Assembly (NCBI RefSeq): GCF_041914405.1
Contig: NZ_JAYSDK010000022.1
Location: forward strand, 1 to 64,000
Source: Zoogloea sp041914405
GTDB taxonomy: Bacteria; Pseudomonadota; Gammaproteobacteria; Burkholderiales; Rhodocyclaceae
Direction of reading: 5' to 3'
DNA length: 64,000 bases
Shown here: piece by piece, positions 42,476 to 51,471 of the stretch
Layout: every line of letters begins with the position of its first letter
How positions within the stretch are numbered: the stretch's first letter is position 1
The notes under the pieces: generated by a model
What the model saw: only the letters and a program-made list of their open reading frames with translations
Database searches by the model: none
Told to the model about the DNA's origin: nothing
Position numbers and translations under genes: made by a program

Positions 42476-43105
42476 TCAGCCGATCAGCTTGAGCTTCATG
42501 GCCAGCCGGGCGAGCTCGAGGTCCGTGCGCACCCCCAGCTTGGTCTTGATCTGGTAGTGCACGTTCTGCACCGTCTTCGGGCTGATGTTGAGGATGTTGC
42601 CGATCTCTTCGACGCCCAGCCCGTCGAGGAGAAGGCGCAGGATCTCGAACTCCCGGGGGGACAGTTCCTCGGCCGGATTACTGGTGCCTTCCAGCAGGGT
42701 CAGCGCCATCTCCGGGGCGATGTCGGGGCTCAACACCTTTTCGCGGCGGGCCACCTTATACACAGCCTGGATCAGAACGTCCGGGCTGCTGCTCTTGGTG
42801 ACGTAGCCCAGCGCCCCGGCGCGGACAGCCTGGGCCGCGAAGAGCGGATCCCGGTGCATGCTGAATACCAGGATGCAGGCTTCCGGCTGGCGCTGGAGAA
42901 TGCGCCGGGTGAGCTCGATGCCGCCCATGCCGGGCAGGGACAGGTCGAGGATGGTGAGGTCGGGCTGGCCTTCACGGAGGATCTTCAGCGCTTCCTCGGC
43001 GGAGCCGGCCTCGGCTTCCACGCGCAGGTCGGCGCGGCGCTCCAGAAGGCGGCGGTAGCCTTCGCGGACCACCGCGTGGTCATCGACGAGCAGGATTCGT
43101 ATCAC
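42476..43105 (-). CDS. NarL/LuxR-family response regulator
   Basis: The 209-residue protein has an intact receiver (Asp54 in TILDLSLPG, Lys in VTKSS) and a C-terminal GerE-type HTH (LSPREFEILRLLLDG...ISPKTVQNVHYQIKTKL). It overlaps the histidine kinase gene by 4 nt and is convergent with the PQQ dehydrogenase. Regulators of this type (AgmR/ErbR) control quinoprotein alcohol oxidation in other proteobacteria. Here the shared upstream motif of the two units makes it the likely regulator of both. Confidence 0.94.
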   Translation of the reverse strand: MIRILLVDDHAVVREGYRRLLERRADLRVEAEAGSAEEALKILREGQPDLTILDLSLPGMGGIELTRRILQRQPEACILVFSMHRDPLFAAQAVRAGALGYVTKSSSPDVLIQAVYKVARREKVLSPDIAPEMALTLLEGTSNPAEELSPREFEILRLLLDGLGVEEIGNILNISPKTVQNVHYQIKTKLGVRTDLELARLAMKLKLIG

Positions 43106-44511
43106 AGGCGCTCCTTGGTGGTGGTCTCTTCGGCGTTTGAGAGGGGAAGATTCACGCTCACCAGCGTACCCCGCTCCGGTGCCGGTGCGATGTGCAGGGT
43201 TCCGCCTAGCGCGAGCACCCGCTCCTCCATCCCCAATCGCCCGAAGCCCCCGGGCTTGCTGGCCTGGCCGGCGTCCTCTCCGCTGCGGACACCCTGACCG
43301 TCGTCGCGGATCTCGAGGGTGAGCCCGGTCGGCCCCCGCCGCAGGCTCACGTCCACCCTACCAGGCAGGCCGTGACGAACGGCGTTGGTGAGGCTTTCCT
43401 GGATGATCCGGTAGAGGCTCACGTTGATGTTGTCCGGCAGATCGTCGAGTCCGTCGTCAGCGGCGAGGGTGAAGCGTGTCCCGCGGCTGCGCTGCTTCCA
43501 GCCGGCGATGAGCTGCTGGAGGCTGGGCACCAGCCCGAACTCTTCGAGCCCGATGGGGCGCAGGCGGTGGAGGATTTGCTGCAGGGTTTCCATCATGTGG
43601 GCGACGGTCTTGACGATGGAGTCCACACATGGGCGCAGGGCCGGCACGCTCTCGTCGGCCAGCTCCCGTGCGAAGGCCGCCTCGGCATTGAGGGACGCCA
43701 GGTACTGGCCGAACTCGTCGTGTAGCTCCCGGGCCAGGTGCTGGCGCTCCTCCTCGCGCGCCGACAGCAGCCGGCGGGCGAGGCGCTGCTGGCTGTGGAT
43801 GGTGCGGGCGAGGCGGTCGGCCAGATGGTTGAAGCCCTCGGCGATGCGGTTGAGTTCAATGAGCGCGAAGCTGGGCATGCGAGCCTCGAGGTCGCCCCGT
43901 TCCATCCGGCTGAGGGTGCTGAGGATCGCCTCCGACGGTGCCAGTGCATTGCGTACCGGCCGATAAATGAAGTAGCTGAAGAACAGGATCATCGTGCTCA
44001 CTGCCACCAGGTTGCCCAGCTTCAGGGCCAGCTCCAGCACCTCCCGACCATAGTTGGGCGTGACCACCAGCTGTCCGCCGGTGATGCCCGGGTACTGCCC
44101 GATACTGCCGCGAAACTCCGCATCGCCGCCCACGACCCAGCGCATGAAGGTCTCCACCGGCGCGGGCAGGTCGATAGCCTCCGCAAAACACTGGTGGTGT
44201 GAGGTGGAGGCGTGGAAGTCGCTCATCTCGATGCAGAAATCGATCACCTGTCCCATCGCCTTCAGGGCGGTGAGGTCGAGGTTGAGCTCGGCGAGGGTGG
44301 CGTCGTAGGCAGAGTAATTGCGATTGATCTCTTCGGTAATCAGCTGGCGGATCGCCACGCCCGTACGCTGGATGTCATCGCGCACCCGGTAGCGCGCCTC
44401 CAGCAGTGTTACCACCGCACCCAGCAGTAGCACGATCAGCGCAAACAGGCTGACACGGACAAAGAGGTGGCGCTTGAGGTCGAGGGGGCGCAGGCGAGGG
44501 GCGGGGAGCAT
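43102..44511 (-). CDS. NarX-like sensor histidine kinase (HisKA_3)
   Basis: The 469-residue inner-membrane kinase has membrane helices near 15-40 and 195-220, a ~150-residue periplasmic domain, a HAMP-like segment, and HisKA_3 with the phospho-His in LARELHDEFGQYL. The HATPase_c domain (IRDDGQGV, GFGRLGMEERVLALGG) follows. It pairs with the NarL-type regulator. The ATG at 44511 is chosen because the frame upstream is not protein-like; no good Shine-Dalgarno is visible. Its promoter region carries the AATTGCCCGAC motif. Confidence 0.92.
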   Translation of the reverse strand: MLPAPRLRPLDLKRHLFVRVSLFALIVLLLGAVVTLLEARYRVRDDIQRTGVAIRQLITEEINRNYSAYDATLAELNLDLTALKAMGQVIDFCIEMSDFHASTSHHQCFAEAIDLPAPVETFMRWVVGGDAEFRGSIGQYPGITGGQLVVTPNYGREVLELALKLGNLVAVSTMILFFSYFIYRPVRNALAPSEAILSTLSRMERGDLEARMPSFALIELNRIAEGFNHLADRLARTIHSQQRLARRLLSAREEERQHLARELHDEFGQYLASLNAEAAFARELADESVPALRPCVDSIVKTVAHMMETLQQILHRLRPIGLEEFGLVPSLQQLIAGWKQRSRGTRFTLAADDGLDDLPDNINVSLYRIIQESLTNAVRHGLPGRVDVSLRRGPTGLTLEIRDDGQGVRSGEDAGQASKPGGFGRLGMEERVLALGGTLHIAPAPERGTLVSVNLPLSNAEETTTKERL

Positions 44512-44530
44512 GGCGGGGCGGTCAAATTCG

Positions 44531-44575
44531 ATTGCCCCACAGGATGCCGCAAAACCGTCGTGGAAATTGCCCGAC
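44531..44575. promoter_or_regulatory. AAATTGCCCGAC motif upstream of the NarX-like kinase
   Basis: AAATTGCCCGAC (44564-44575) is identical over 12 bp to the copy at 39715-39726, and ATTGCCCCAC (44531-44540) is a one-mismatch relative. The first sits in CGTCG...CGACG symmetry. Two further dyads, CCATCG-N6-CGATGG (44640-44657) and CTCATC-N5-GATGAG (44672-44688), follow upstream. The rest of 44512-44774 has no gene I can support. Confidence 0.5.
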
Positions 44576-44776
44576 GAGCGATGGGGCAGGTGACCCAGGG
44601 ATGGGCTTGTACTTGCCGTGCGATAGGGACACAGAGAAACCATCGGACCAGCGATGGACCAGATAGCAGGACTCATCCCAGCGATGAGCCGGTTAGGGGC
44701 AGGGCTGATGTGTTATCTGTGCCGTATGCCCGTTGCCTGGGGGCGGATAGCCCTCGCCCTTTGATCGACCGGATCA

Positions 44777-44806
44777 AAAGAAAACGCCCCGTAGCTACGG
44801 GGCGTT
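44777..44806 (-). terminator. Rho-independent terminator of the QseC-like kinase gene
   Basis: A perfect palindrome AACGCCCCGTAG/CTACGGGGCGTT (44783-44806) followed, on the minus strand, by TTCTTTTG lies about 75 nt after the stop of the kinase gene at 44878. The orientation of the T-run fits termination of leftward transcription. Confidence 0.85.
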
Positions 44807-44877
44807 GTGTCGGGTGGAGCGTTTTGCGCTCAGACAAAGGAGTCAGACATCAGCACTTTGAACCACGTGTTCATCTT

Positions 44878-46278
44878 TCACCTAGGCGTCCGGGCGCATT
44901 GTTTCCGGGCGGCGCGCTCGCCCGGGCCTAGCGTGACGACAACTCGGAGGCCTTGCGCCCCTTCTCGGGCCTGGAGGGATACCTGCCCGCCCATTACGCG
45001 GACGGCCTCGCGTACTATCGCTAGACCCAGCCCCGAGCCTGGCCCGGCGTCGCGCCCCCTATAGAAGCGCTCGAATGCGTGCTCCCTTTCCTCGTCCGAC
45101 ATGCCCGGGCCGTCGTCCTGCACCTCAATGCAGATCCGTTCATTCGGGCCCCGCAGCGCCACCTCCACGTGGGAGCCGGTTGGGCAGTGGTTCAGGGCGT
45201 TGCGCAGCAGATTGTCCAGAATGGAGCGCAGGGCCGGCACGAACACCCTGGCCGGGAGCTGCTCTGGTGACGACAGGGACACCTCGATGCCGCGTGCGTC
45301 TGCCAACGGCGTCAGGTCGGCCAGATGCAGTCGACACAGCGCAACGAGGTCCACCGTCTCCAGCGCCTCGGGGAGCTGATGAGCGTCGAGCCGGGCCAGC
45401 GTCAGCAATTGTTCGATTAGATGGGAGGTGCGCTGCACGCCGCGCTGAACCCCCTGGCGCGCAGCATCGGCGTCAGCGGCGTTCGTCGCCGCCGCAAGGA
45501 CATGGGCCTGCGCAGCAATCACACACAGGGGCGTGCGCAGTTCGTGCGCCGTGTTGTGCATCAGCATGCGTTCCTGCTCCACATGCTTGCGCGCCTGGGC
45601 AAGCAGCGTATTGACGGCGAGCACGATCGGCTGCAGTTCTGCATAGCGCAAGTCGAGCTGAAGGGGTGTGAGCGTGGCGGCATCCCGGCGGGCTAGCGCC
45701 TCCATCAACTGGCGCAAGGGCGCCAGCCCAGTCCGAACGGCCCACCACAGCGGCAGCAGCAGCAAGGGGATGGCCACCAGAATCGAAGGCAGCAGGCCCT
45801 GCCCCAGCCAGCGCAGTAGCAGATCGTCCTGAACCACCGGTTCAAGCAGCGTCACGCGCCAGCGAGGAGTCTCATGCTGCCAGGGCCAGAACGCGCGCCC
45901 CTTCACGCGGACGACATCCTGGCTCACTTGCTGCGGCGACAGCGGCGCTTGCCCACGCAGGGCAGAGGAGGCGTAGACCAGCCGCCCATCGGCTGCCTGG
46001 AGCTGGAAGGCCAGGTCTTCGATGTCCGGCAGGCCCGCCGCACGGCGCGATCGATTGAACTGCAGCTCCGTGGCCCTGACGATGGCCGGTGCGAGGGTCT
46101 CGTCCGCGTCGGCCAGCGCTTCGGCCAGACCTTCGGCGGCGGAGCGCTGCGCCACGCGGCCAGAGATGCTGGATTTAAAGTCCAGATAATCCATCGCGAC
46201 CAGAACCGCCGTGACCAGCCCGATGGCCGCGAGTAGCACCCTCAGCAGGCGTCCTTGCAGGGAAGCAGTCTTTAGCAT
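44878..46278 (-). CDS. Sensor histidine kinase (QseC/PmrB type)
   Basis: The 466-residue inner-membrane kinase has a first helix (about 12-30), a periplasmic domain, a second helix (about 155-180), then HisKA with phospho-His in NTAHELRTPLCV and an HATPase domain (LLRNALNHCP, DDGPGMS, GSGLGLAIVREAV). The ATG at 46278 overlaps the regulator stop by 7 nt, so it is translationally coupled; longer frames upstream are shadows of the regulator. The stimulus is unknown. Confidence 0.93.
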   Translation of the reverse strand: MLKTASLQGRLLRVLLAAIGLVTAVLVAMDYLDFKSSISGRVAQRSAAEGLAEALADADETLAPAIVRATELQFNRSRRAAGLPDIEDLAFQLQAADGRLVYASSALRGQAPLSPQQVSQDVVRVKGRAFWPWQHETPRWRVTLLEPVVQDDLLLRWLGQGLLPSILVAIPLLLLPLWWAVRTGLAPLRQLMEALARRDAATLTPLQLDLRYAELQPIVLAVNTLLAQARKHVEQERMLMHNTAHELRTPLCVIAAQAHVLAAATNAADADAARQGVQRGVQRTSHLIEQLLTLARLDAHQLPEALETVDLVALCRLHLADLTPLADARGIEVSLSSPEQLPARVFVPALRSILDNLLRNALNHCPTGSHVEVALRGPNERICIEVQDDGPGMSDEEREHAFERFYRGRDAGPGSGLGLAIVREAVRVMGGQVSLQAREGAQGLRVVVTLGPGERAARKQCARTPR

Positions 46279-46928
46279 GTGCGGAGTTGGTAGCCCACAC
46301 CACGTACCGTACGGATGCGCTCGGCACCGATCTTGCGGCGGAGATTGGAGACGTGTACCTCGATCGTGGCGGCATCCACTGGGTCCCCCAGGGGCTCCAG
46401 CAGCTGTCCCAGCACCTGCTTCGGCACCACCGTGCCCGCCTCCTTCGCCAGGGCCATGAGTAACTGGAACTCCCGCGCCGACAAGGGCACCGCTTCGCCA
46501 TCCAGCCAGGCCTGGTGCGAGTGCGGGGAGACCGTCAGTCCGTTCAGGTGCCACATCTCTCCTGCCTGTCGCCGATGGCGGCGGTGCACCGCCCGAACCC
46601 GCGACAGCAATTCCGGAATCTCGAAGGGTTTGACGAGATAGTCGTCCGCGCCTTGGTCCAGGCCCTCAAGCCGGTCGGTGAGGGCCGAGCGCGCAGTGAT
46701 GACGATGACGGGCGTGGCAATGCGCCTGGCACGCCATTGGCGTAACAGGTCCAGCCCGTCCTGATCGGCGAGGGCGCGGTCCAGTAGCACCATGTCCACC
46801 TCGGGCCCTAGCGCGTTCCGGGCGTCCGCCACGCGGCGCACCCACTGAACGCTCATGCCCTCGGCTTTCAGGGCGGCGAGCAAGGCGGGGCCCAGATCGA
46901 GGTCGTCTTCCACTAACAGAATATGCAT
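46272..46928 (-). CDS. OmpR/PhoB-family response regulator
   Basis: The 218-residue protein has a receiver with Asp50 (MVLLDRALADQDG) and Lys in LVKPFE, and a C-terminal winged helix (LSAREFQLLMALAKE, VEVHVSNLRRKIGAERIRTVRGVGYQL). The partner kinase is the next gene. It is divergent from the serine hydrolase at 47131 across 202 nt, so that gene is a possible target. No other motif in 46929-47130 beyond the inverted repeat at 46948-46973. Confidence 0.95.
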   Translation of the reverse strand: MHILLVEDDLDLGPALLAALKAEGMSVQWVRRVADARNALGPEVDMVLLDRALADQDGLDLLRQWRARRIATPVIVITARSALTDRLEGLDQGADDYLVKPFEIPELLSRVRAVHRRHRRQAGEMWHLNGLTVSPHSHQAWLDGEAVPLSAREFQLLMALAKEAGTVVPKQVLGQLLEPLGDPVDAATIEVHVSNLRRKIGAERIRTVRGVGYQLRTC

Positions 46929-46947
46929 GTCGCAAATTCTACTGGTT

Positions 46948-46973
46948 CAAGCTTTGGGAAAGCCAAAGCCTTG
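46948..46973. repeat. Left copy of an imperfect inverted repeat flanking two hydrolase genes
   Basis: TTTGGGAAAGCCAAAGCCTTG (46953-46973) matches the reverse complement of 49679-49698 with one substitution and one extra base. It also contains its own dyad, CAAGCTTTGG/CCAAAGC-CTTG. The 2.7 kb between the copies holds the serine hydrolase and the alpha/beta hydrolase. Confidence 0.45.
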
Positions 46974-47130
46974 CCCAGGCCCCTGCGAACCCGCCGTGGC
47001 GTAGCCGCTTGCGCCACCACAGAGCCCGCGCAGCGGGCAGGACAACACTCTCCCAGGGGGGCCCGCACTTTGGCTTCCCTTCAGGTGTGGGGCCGCACAC
47101 TACGCTCCATCACCACTCCGGAGCCAATCG

Positions 47131-48360
47131 ATGTCTAGTCACTACCCTCCCTCCCGCATGTGCCGTCGAAGCGTACTCAAACTGCTTCTGTCCTCCGGTC
47201 TTGGCTACGGCTTGGCCGGGTGCGGTGGCAGCTCAGGCGACAGCGCCCAAGCCACGACCACGGCAGTGCTCAAGGCCCAGGCAGATGCCGCCGTTGCGTC
47301 AGGCCTGGTAGGGCTGACGCTGGGGGAGGTGAGCCATGTACCCGGTTGCACCGTTGTGATATCCGGCAAGCGCCGCATAGGCGGGAGTAAGGCGGTCACA
47401 CCCGACGACCGCTTTGCCATCGGCTCGAACACCAAGGCCATGACCTGTGCCGCCATCGTCGGCCTGGCGCAGCGCCGCGGGCCTTTGCTATCGCTGACGC
47501 TGCCGCAGGTCTTTGCTGAATGGGCCGGCGAAATCCACCCAGCCTTCACCCAGGTGACGCTGATCGATCTGCTGCACCACCGGGGAGGCTTGCCACCCTA
47601 CAACGGCAGCGGCCCGGAGGAGGATGCCTTCATTGCCGCGGTGGATGCCGACACTAGCGGGCAGCCCACCACCATGATGGGGCGGCGTGCCTACTTTGCG
47701 CGCTGGCTGCTGGCCCAGCCTCCCGCCACGGGTGTAACCCCGGGGCGGGACTACCTCTATTCGAACGCGGGCTACGTGCTGGCAGCGGCCATGATCGAGG
47801 CGCAGACGAGCAGGGCCTTTGAAGACGTCTTCGACGAAACACTCGTGAAACCTCTGGGCCTGGAAGGCGCGTGGCGTTCTCCCGTGCCCGGCGAGCAAGA
47901 CGTCCTATGGGGGCATGAAGGCACAGTCAGCGCGCTGGCTGTGGTCGAAGCCACGGCCGAATCGCTGGCCACAAAGGACTGGCTGGACATCATGGCGCCG
48001 GCCGGGCACTGGGCGTGCACGGGCGCAGCCTACGGACACTGGCTCGAATGGCATGTGCGGGCTCTGCGCGGAGAGCTCACTCCATTGCCTCAGGTGTATG
48101 TGGATGATCTGCGCGCCGCGACGGGGGGGCGCTATGCATGGGGCTGGTTGGGCCTGGCCACGCCTAACCGGGTTCTGCTCATGCACACGGGCCACGAGCC
48201 CGGGTTCATGGCCGAAGCCGTCATGGACAACAAGGGAGGCTTTGCCTTGTTTGGGTTTAGCAACACGGCCCACTTTGCTGACGACGGATCCAGCTGGGTC
48301 CTTTCTCTCATCGACAAGGCCCTGGCAGAGGTCTTGAAGCAGCAATCCATCGCGCTCTGA
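47131..48360 (+). CDS. Beta-lactamase-fold serine hydrolase, lipoprotein
   Basis: The 409-residue protein has a signal sequence with RRSVLK and a lipobox LAGC (Cys31), so it is probably lipid-anchored. The catalytic core is of the class C beta-lactamase/DD-peptidase family: SNTK (Ser99 to Lys102) and a YSN motif (LYSNAGYV, near 210), and a HTGHEPGF segment that stands for the usual KTG box. Members hydrolyse peptidoglycan stems, esters or amides; the substrate is unknown. The start at 47131 follows a GGAG site; Met10 at 47158 is an alternative. It is divergent from the OmpR-type regulator. Confidence 0.88.
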   Translation: MSSHYPPSRMCRRSVLKLLLSSGLGYGLAGCGGSSGDSAQATTTAVLKAQADAAVASGLVGLTLGEVSHVPGCTVVISGKRRIGGSKAVTPDDRFAIGSNTKAMTCAAIVGLAQRRGPLLSLTLPQVFAEWAGEIHPAFTQVTLIDLLHHRGGLPPYNGSGPEEDAFIAAVDADTSGQPTTMMGRRAYFARWLLAQPPATGVTPGRDYLYSNAGYVLAAAMIEAQTSRAFEDVFDETLVKPLGLEGAWRSPVPGEQDVLWGHEGTVSALAVVEATAESLATKDWLDIMAPAGHWACTGAAYGHWLEWHVRALRGELTPLPQVYVDDLRAATGGRYAWGWLGLATPNRVLLMHTGHEPGFMAEAVMDNKGGFALFGFSNTAHFADDGSSWVLSLIDKALAEVLKQQSIAL

Positions 48361-48459
48361 TCCGCCCAGGAGCCCTCACGCCGGCATCATCGGATCAATG
48401 ATCGGACGCCGGCGGTGCCGTGCTCGGGGCCTCTTCCCGGCCGCGGCGCATGCCGGCAG

Positions 48460-49578
48460 TCAGGAGCCTGTCCCACCGCTGTTCAGCTCACGGAGCACGT
48501 AGCTGCGGATCAACCCGTCCTCGTCAAACTGCAGGACGAGTTCATGCTGGGTACGCGCGTTTTGGATCAGGCTGACTACGTCCAGGACGTCCCCGATAAT
48601 CGGTAAGAGGCTGATCGCCCACGGAACACTGGGCGGCCTGTCACTGTACACCCAGACCTCCCGCGCACCATCCCGGAGGATCTCCTCAGGTTTTCCTAGC
48701 ATGTCCTCCACCTGCTGCCGCGAAGTCGCTCCGGGGGTCAGCACCATTGGAGGCCGATTGCCCAAGGTGATGGTTCCTGCGGGCTGCAAGCCAGGCGCGG
48801 TGGTCTCGACGCGCCCGGATACCTCACGTACCGCTGCAACGATCGTCCCGGGCTGTTCTTTCTGGATGAAATGGCTGGAGCCCCAGACGATGTCCACCTG
48901 CCTCACGCCAGCCAACTGACGCCACTCCTGGCCCAGCGCCTGGCGTTTTCTCTCGTACTTTTCGTTGGCCTGAGCTTGAGGACGGCCGGAGATCAGCACC
49001 TTGCCCGGCTGGATAAGAGGGTGCGCCACGTCCAGAGTGTCCAGGCAGCCCGTCTGTTCATCGAACTCCCGCCGCTGGACATCGCTCCAGGCGACCAGCT
49101 TCAAGGTCTTGATCAGTATCGCAGCTTCGGGCTGCTCGCTTTGCACGGCCTCCCAGTTGCGCGGATGCGTGGGGTCTACCAGTACAAAGCCGGCCACCTC
49201 GGCGGAGTAGAGCTTGGCGAACACATATTGATAGAGGCCGCCAAGGGAATGGCCGACCAGCAGGTACGGGGGCATTAGCCCCGCCGTATGCAAACGCTCG
49301 TGCAACTCAGCGGCGATGCTGCAAGGGTCGCGTGGCGCATCGGTCGGGGCAGTAGCGCCCGTGCCGGGGCGGTCGTAGGCAAAGACGGTGAAGTCACGGG
49401 TCAGTTCCGGAACCACCTGCGTCCACGTCTCCTTGTTGTCGCCAAATCCCGCCTGCAGCACCACGACGGGCGAGCCATTGCCGCTGACAACATAGCCCCC
49501 ATCGGCCCCCAGCGCTGGCGGCATGGACGCGTGGCCGAGCAGGATGCCAGCCGAAACGGAGATAAGCCCCCGTTTCAT
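48460..49578 (-). CDS. Alpha/beta hydrolase with C-terminal BamE-like domain
   Basis: The 372-residue exported protein has a signal peptide (about 1-24), an alpha/beta hydrolase fold with nucleophile Ser111 (VGHSLGG), acid in LVDPTHP and His in GSSHFI, and a ~90-residue C-terminal tail. The tail reads LTPGATSRQQVEDMLGKPEEILRDG...WVYSD, the pattern of SmpA/OmlA (BamE) folds. This combination is uncommon and suggests a periplasmic esterase attached to an envelope-associated module. It is convergent with the serine hydrolase, 100 nt apart; both lie inside the inverted repeats. Confidence 0.82.
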   Translation of the reverse strand: MKRGLISVSAGILLGHASMPPALGADGGYVVSGNGSPVVVLQAGFGDNKETWTQVVPELTRDFTVFAYDRPGTGATAPTDAPRDPCSIAAELHERLHTAGLMPPYLLVGHSLGGLYQYVFAKLYSAEVAGFVLVDPTHPRNWEAVQSEQPEAAILIKTLKLVAWSDVQRREFDEQTGCLDTLDVAHPLIQPGKVLISGRPQAQANEKYERKRQALGQEWRQLAGVRQVDIVWGSSHFIQKEQPGTIVAAVREVSGRVETTAPGLQPAGTITLGNRPPMVLTPGATSRQQVEDMLGKPEEILRDGAREVWVYSDRPPSVPWAISLLPIIGDVLDVVSLIQNARTQHELVLQFDEDGLIRSYVLRELNSGGTGS

Positions 49579-49678
49579 GACTGATGCGGCACGACAGCGA
49601 CAACCTGCGGTTGGCCCATTGAATGACGGTGAATCATCTGAAAATTCCTCGTGTGGCTGCGAGCCAGTGTAGCGGCAC

Positions 49679-49698
49679 CAAGCTTTGGCTTACCCAAA
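49679..49698. repeat. Right copy of the inverted repeat flanking the hydrolase genes
   Basis: CAAGCTTTGGCTTACCCAAA is the inverted partner of 46953-46973 (19 of 21 aligned positions agree). It lies 100 nt outside the start of the alpha/beta hydrolase gene. Confidence 0.45.
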
Positions 49699-49759
49699 AA
49701 ACGGCCAGCGCAGGCCGCTGCCGCCGGAATTGCTGACCACCGAGAGGGGGTTTCCCAAA

Positions 49760-49821
49760 CTGCACCGCTATCGCAGCAGAACCCGTCGCACGGCGTGACG
49801 TGTGGCCGAGATTTCCATCGC
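49760..49821 (+). repeat. Dispersed 62-bp repeat, copy 1
   Basis: These 62 nt agree at 52 positions with 58411-58472 in the same orientation. Both copies are in gene-free spacers and are followed downstream by a GCATCGGGCGC 11-mer. No gene is recognisable in 49579-49944 beyond this and the inverted repeat. Confidence 0.6.
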
Positions 49822-49944
49822 AACGACCAGCCGCCCGACGTCTTCGAGGCTGAGATGGCGGTTCTTGCCCGAATCCTCCCGAAAGCGCGGAATCCTGCGG
49901 CATCGGGCGCCAGGCACTGCTTGACCACCTCGCGGGGATAGTGG

Positions 49945-51471
49945 CTAGAGCATGTCCAGCCTGTTCCTGATTGATGCGGCGTGCAGGCGGATGCCGGTCA
50001 GCGTGCTTTCATCGAAGCGGGCGAGCTGTTTGAAGACCATGCTGAGGCGGTGGTTGGCTCCAAGCTTGGTGCGGTTCCGGTCGAAAAAATCCCAGTACAG
50101 TGCGTTGAAGGGGCAGGCCTTGTCACCCACCCGAGCCTTCTTGTCGTAAGCGCAGCCCTTGCAGTAGTCGCTCATGCGGTCGATGTAGGCGGCGCTCGAC
50201 GCATAGGGCTTGGTGGCGAGCAGTCCGCCGTCGGCAAACTGGCTCATGCCCAGGGTGTTGGGCAGCTCGACCCACTCGAAGGCGTCGATGTAGATGCCCA
50301 GATACCAGCGGTGCAGGGCGGCCGGATCGAGCCCGGCGAGCAGCGCAAAATTGCCGATCACCATAAGGCGCTGGATGTGGTGGGCGTAGGCGTGGTCCAG
50401 CGACTGGCCGATGGCGTGAGCGACGCAGCGCATGCGGGTTTGCCCGGTCCAGAACCACGCGGGCAGCGGCTGGTGGTGTTCAAAGACATTGTGTTCGGCG
50501 TAGCCCGGCATGCGTGCCCAATACACGCCACGCACGTATTCCCGCCAGCCGAGAATCTGCCGGATGAAGCCTTCGGCAGCCGCCAGCGGAGCCCGCCCTG
50601 CGGCATGGGCAGCCTCAACCTTGGCGACGACTTCGCGCGGGTTGAGCATTTTGGTGTTCAGGGCGAAGGACAGCAGCGAATGAAAAAGCCGCCACGCCCT
50701 GTAGGTGAGGGCGTCCTGGAAGTCGCCAAAATGGGGCAGGGCTGCGGTGATGAAGTCGTCGAGCTGCTGCAGCGCCTCTTCGCGGTTAAGCGGCCAGGCG
50801 AGATGGGCGGCGTCGGGCTCGCCGAAGCTTTTTACGCCGGCATCGACAATGCTTTGCCACAGGGCCGAGTGGTCGTGCCGGGTGCGCCAGTCGGCGGGCT
50901 CGCGGGGCAGGCCGGGCCAGGGCTTGCGGTTGTCGTGGTCGAAGTTCCACTGCCCGCCCATGGGCTTGCCGCCGGCCATCAGCACGTTGTGGCGGGTGCG
51001 CATGTGGCGGTAGAAGTGTTCCATCAGCCACTGCTTGCGGTTCTCGAACAGCTTCGCGGCGTCGTCGCGGCCGGTGTAGAAATGTTCGCTGTCCACCATG
51101 GTTGCCGGAATCGCGAGCTGCGCTGCGTAATCGGCGAGCTGGCGGTCGAGGCGGTATTCATCCGGAGCCTGGTATTCGATGCGGGTGGCGGCGTGTTGAT
51201 TGATCAGCACGTCGAGGTTGGCGGGCAGGCTGTGCCGGTTGGCCGGCTCGTCGATGGCCAGGTAGTGCGTACGGTGGCCCGCTTCGGCAAGGCGCCGGGC
51301 GAAGTCGCGCATGGCGGCGAAGATGGCCAGGATCTTCTGGGCGTGGTGGAGGACGTAATCGGTTTCCTGGCGGACTTCCATCAGTACGTAGATTACGTCG
51401 GGGCGGGCTTCGTCGAACCAGCTGTGAAGCGGGTTGAGCTGGTCGCCGAGGATCAGGCGCAGGGTAGTCAT
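49945..51471 (-). CDS. FeS-type photolyase/cryptochrome (CryB/PhrB, 6-4 photolyase class)
   Basis: The 508-residue flavoprotein is the FeS-BCP branch of the photolyase family. It starts MTTLRLILGDQLN, the conserved N-terminus of 'deoxyribodipyrimidine photolyase-related' proteins. The iron-sulfur ligands are visible as a Cys in TRMRCVAHA and three in DYCKGC...KACPF. The FAD-binding end (GNFALLAGLDP, WYLGIYIDAFEWVELPNT) is complete. Such enzymes repair (6-4) photoproducts with light. The ATG overlaps the stop of the DASH cryptochrome (ATGA). It is the last gene of a leftward operon. Confidence 0.93.
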   Translation of the reverse strand: MTTLRLILGDQLNPLHSWFDEARPDVIYVLMEVRQETDYVLHHAQKILAIFAAMRDFARRLAEAGHRTHYLAIDEPANRHSLPANLDVLINQHAATRIEYQAPDEYRLDRQLADYAAQLAIPATMVDSEHFYTGRDDAAKLFENRKQWLMEHFYRHMRTRHNVLMAGGKPMGGQWNFDHDNRKPWPGLPREPADWRTRHDHSALWQSIVDAGVKSFGEPDAAHLAWPLNREEALQQLDDFITAALPHFGDFQDALTYRAWRLFHSLLSFALNTKMLNPREVVAKVEAAHAAGRAPLAAAEGFIRQILGWREYVRGVYWARMPGYAEHNVFEHHQPLPAWFWTGQTRMRCVAHAIGQSLDHAYAHHIQRLMVIGNFALLAGLDPAALHRWYLGIYIDAFEWVELPNTLGMSQFADGGLLATKPYASSAAYIDRMSDYCKGCAYDKKARVGDKACPFNALYWDFFDRNRTKLGANHRLSMVFKQLARFDESTLTGIRLHAASIRNRLDML

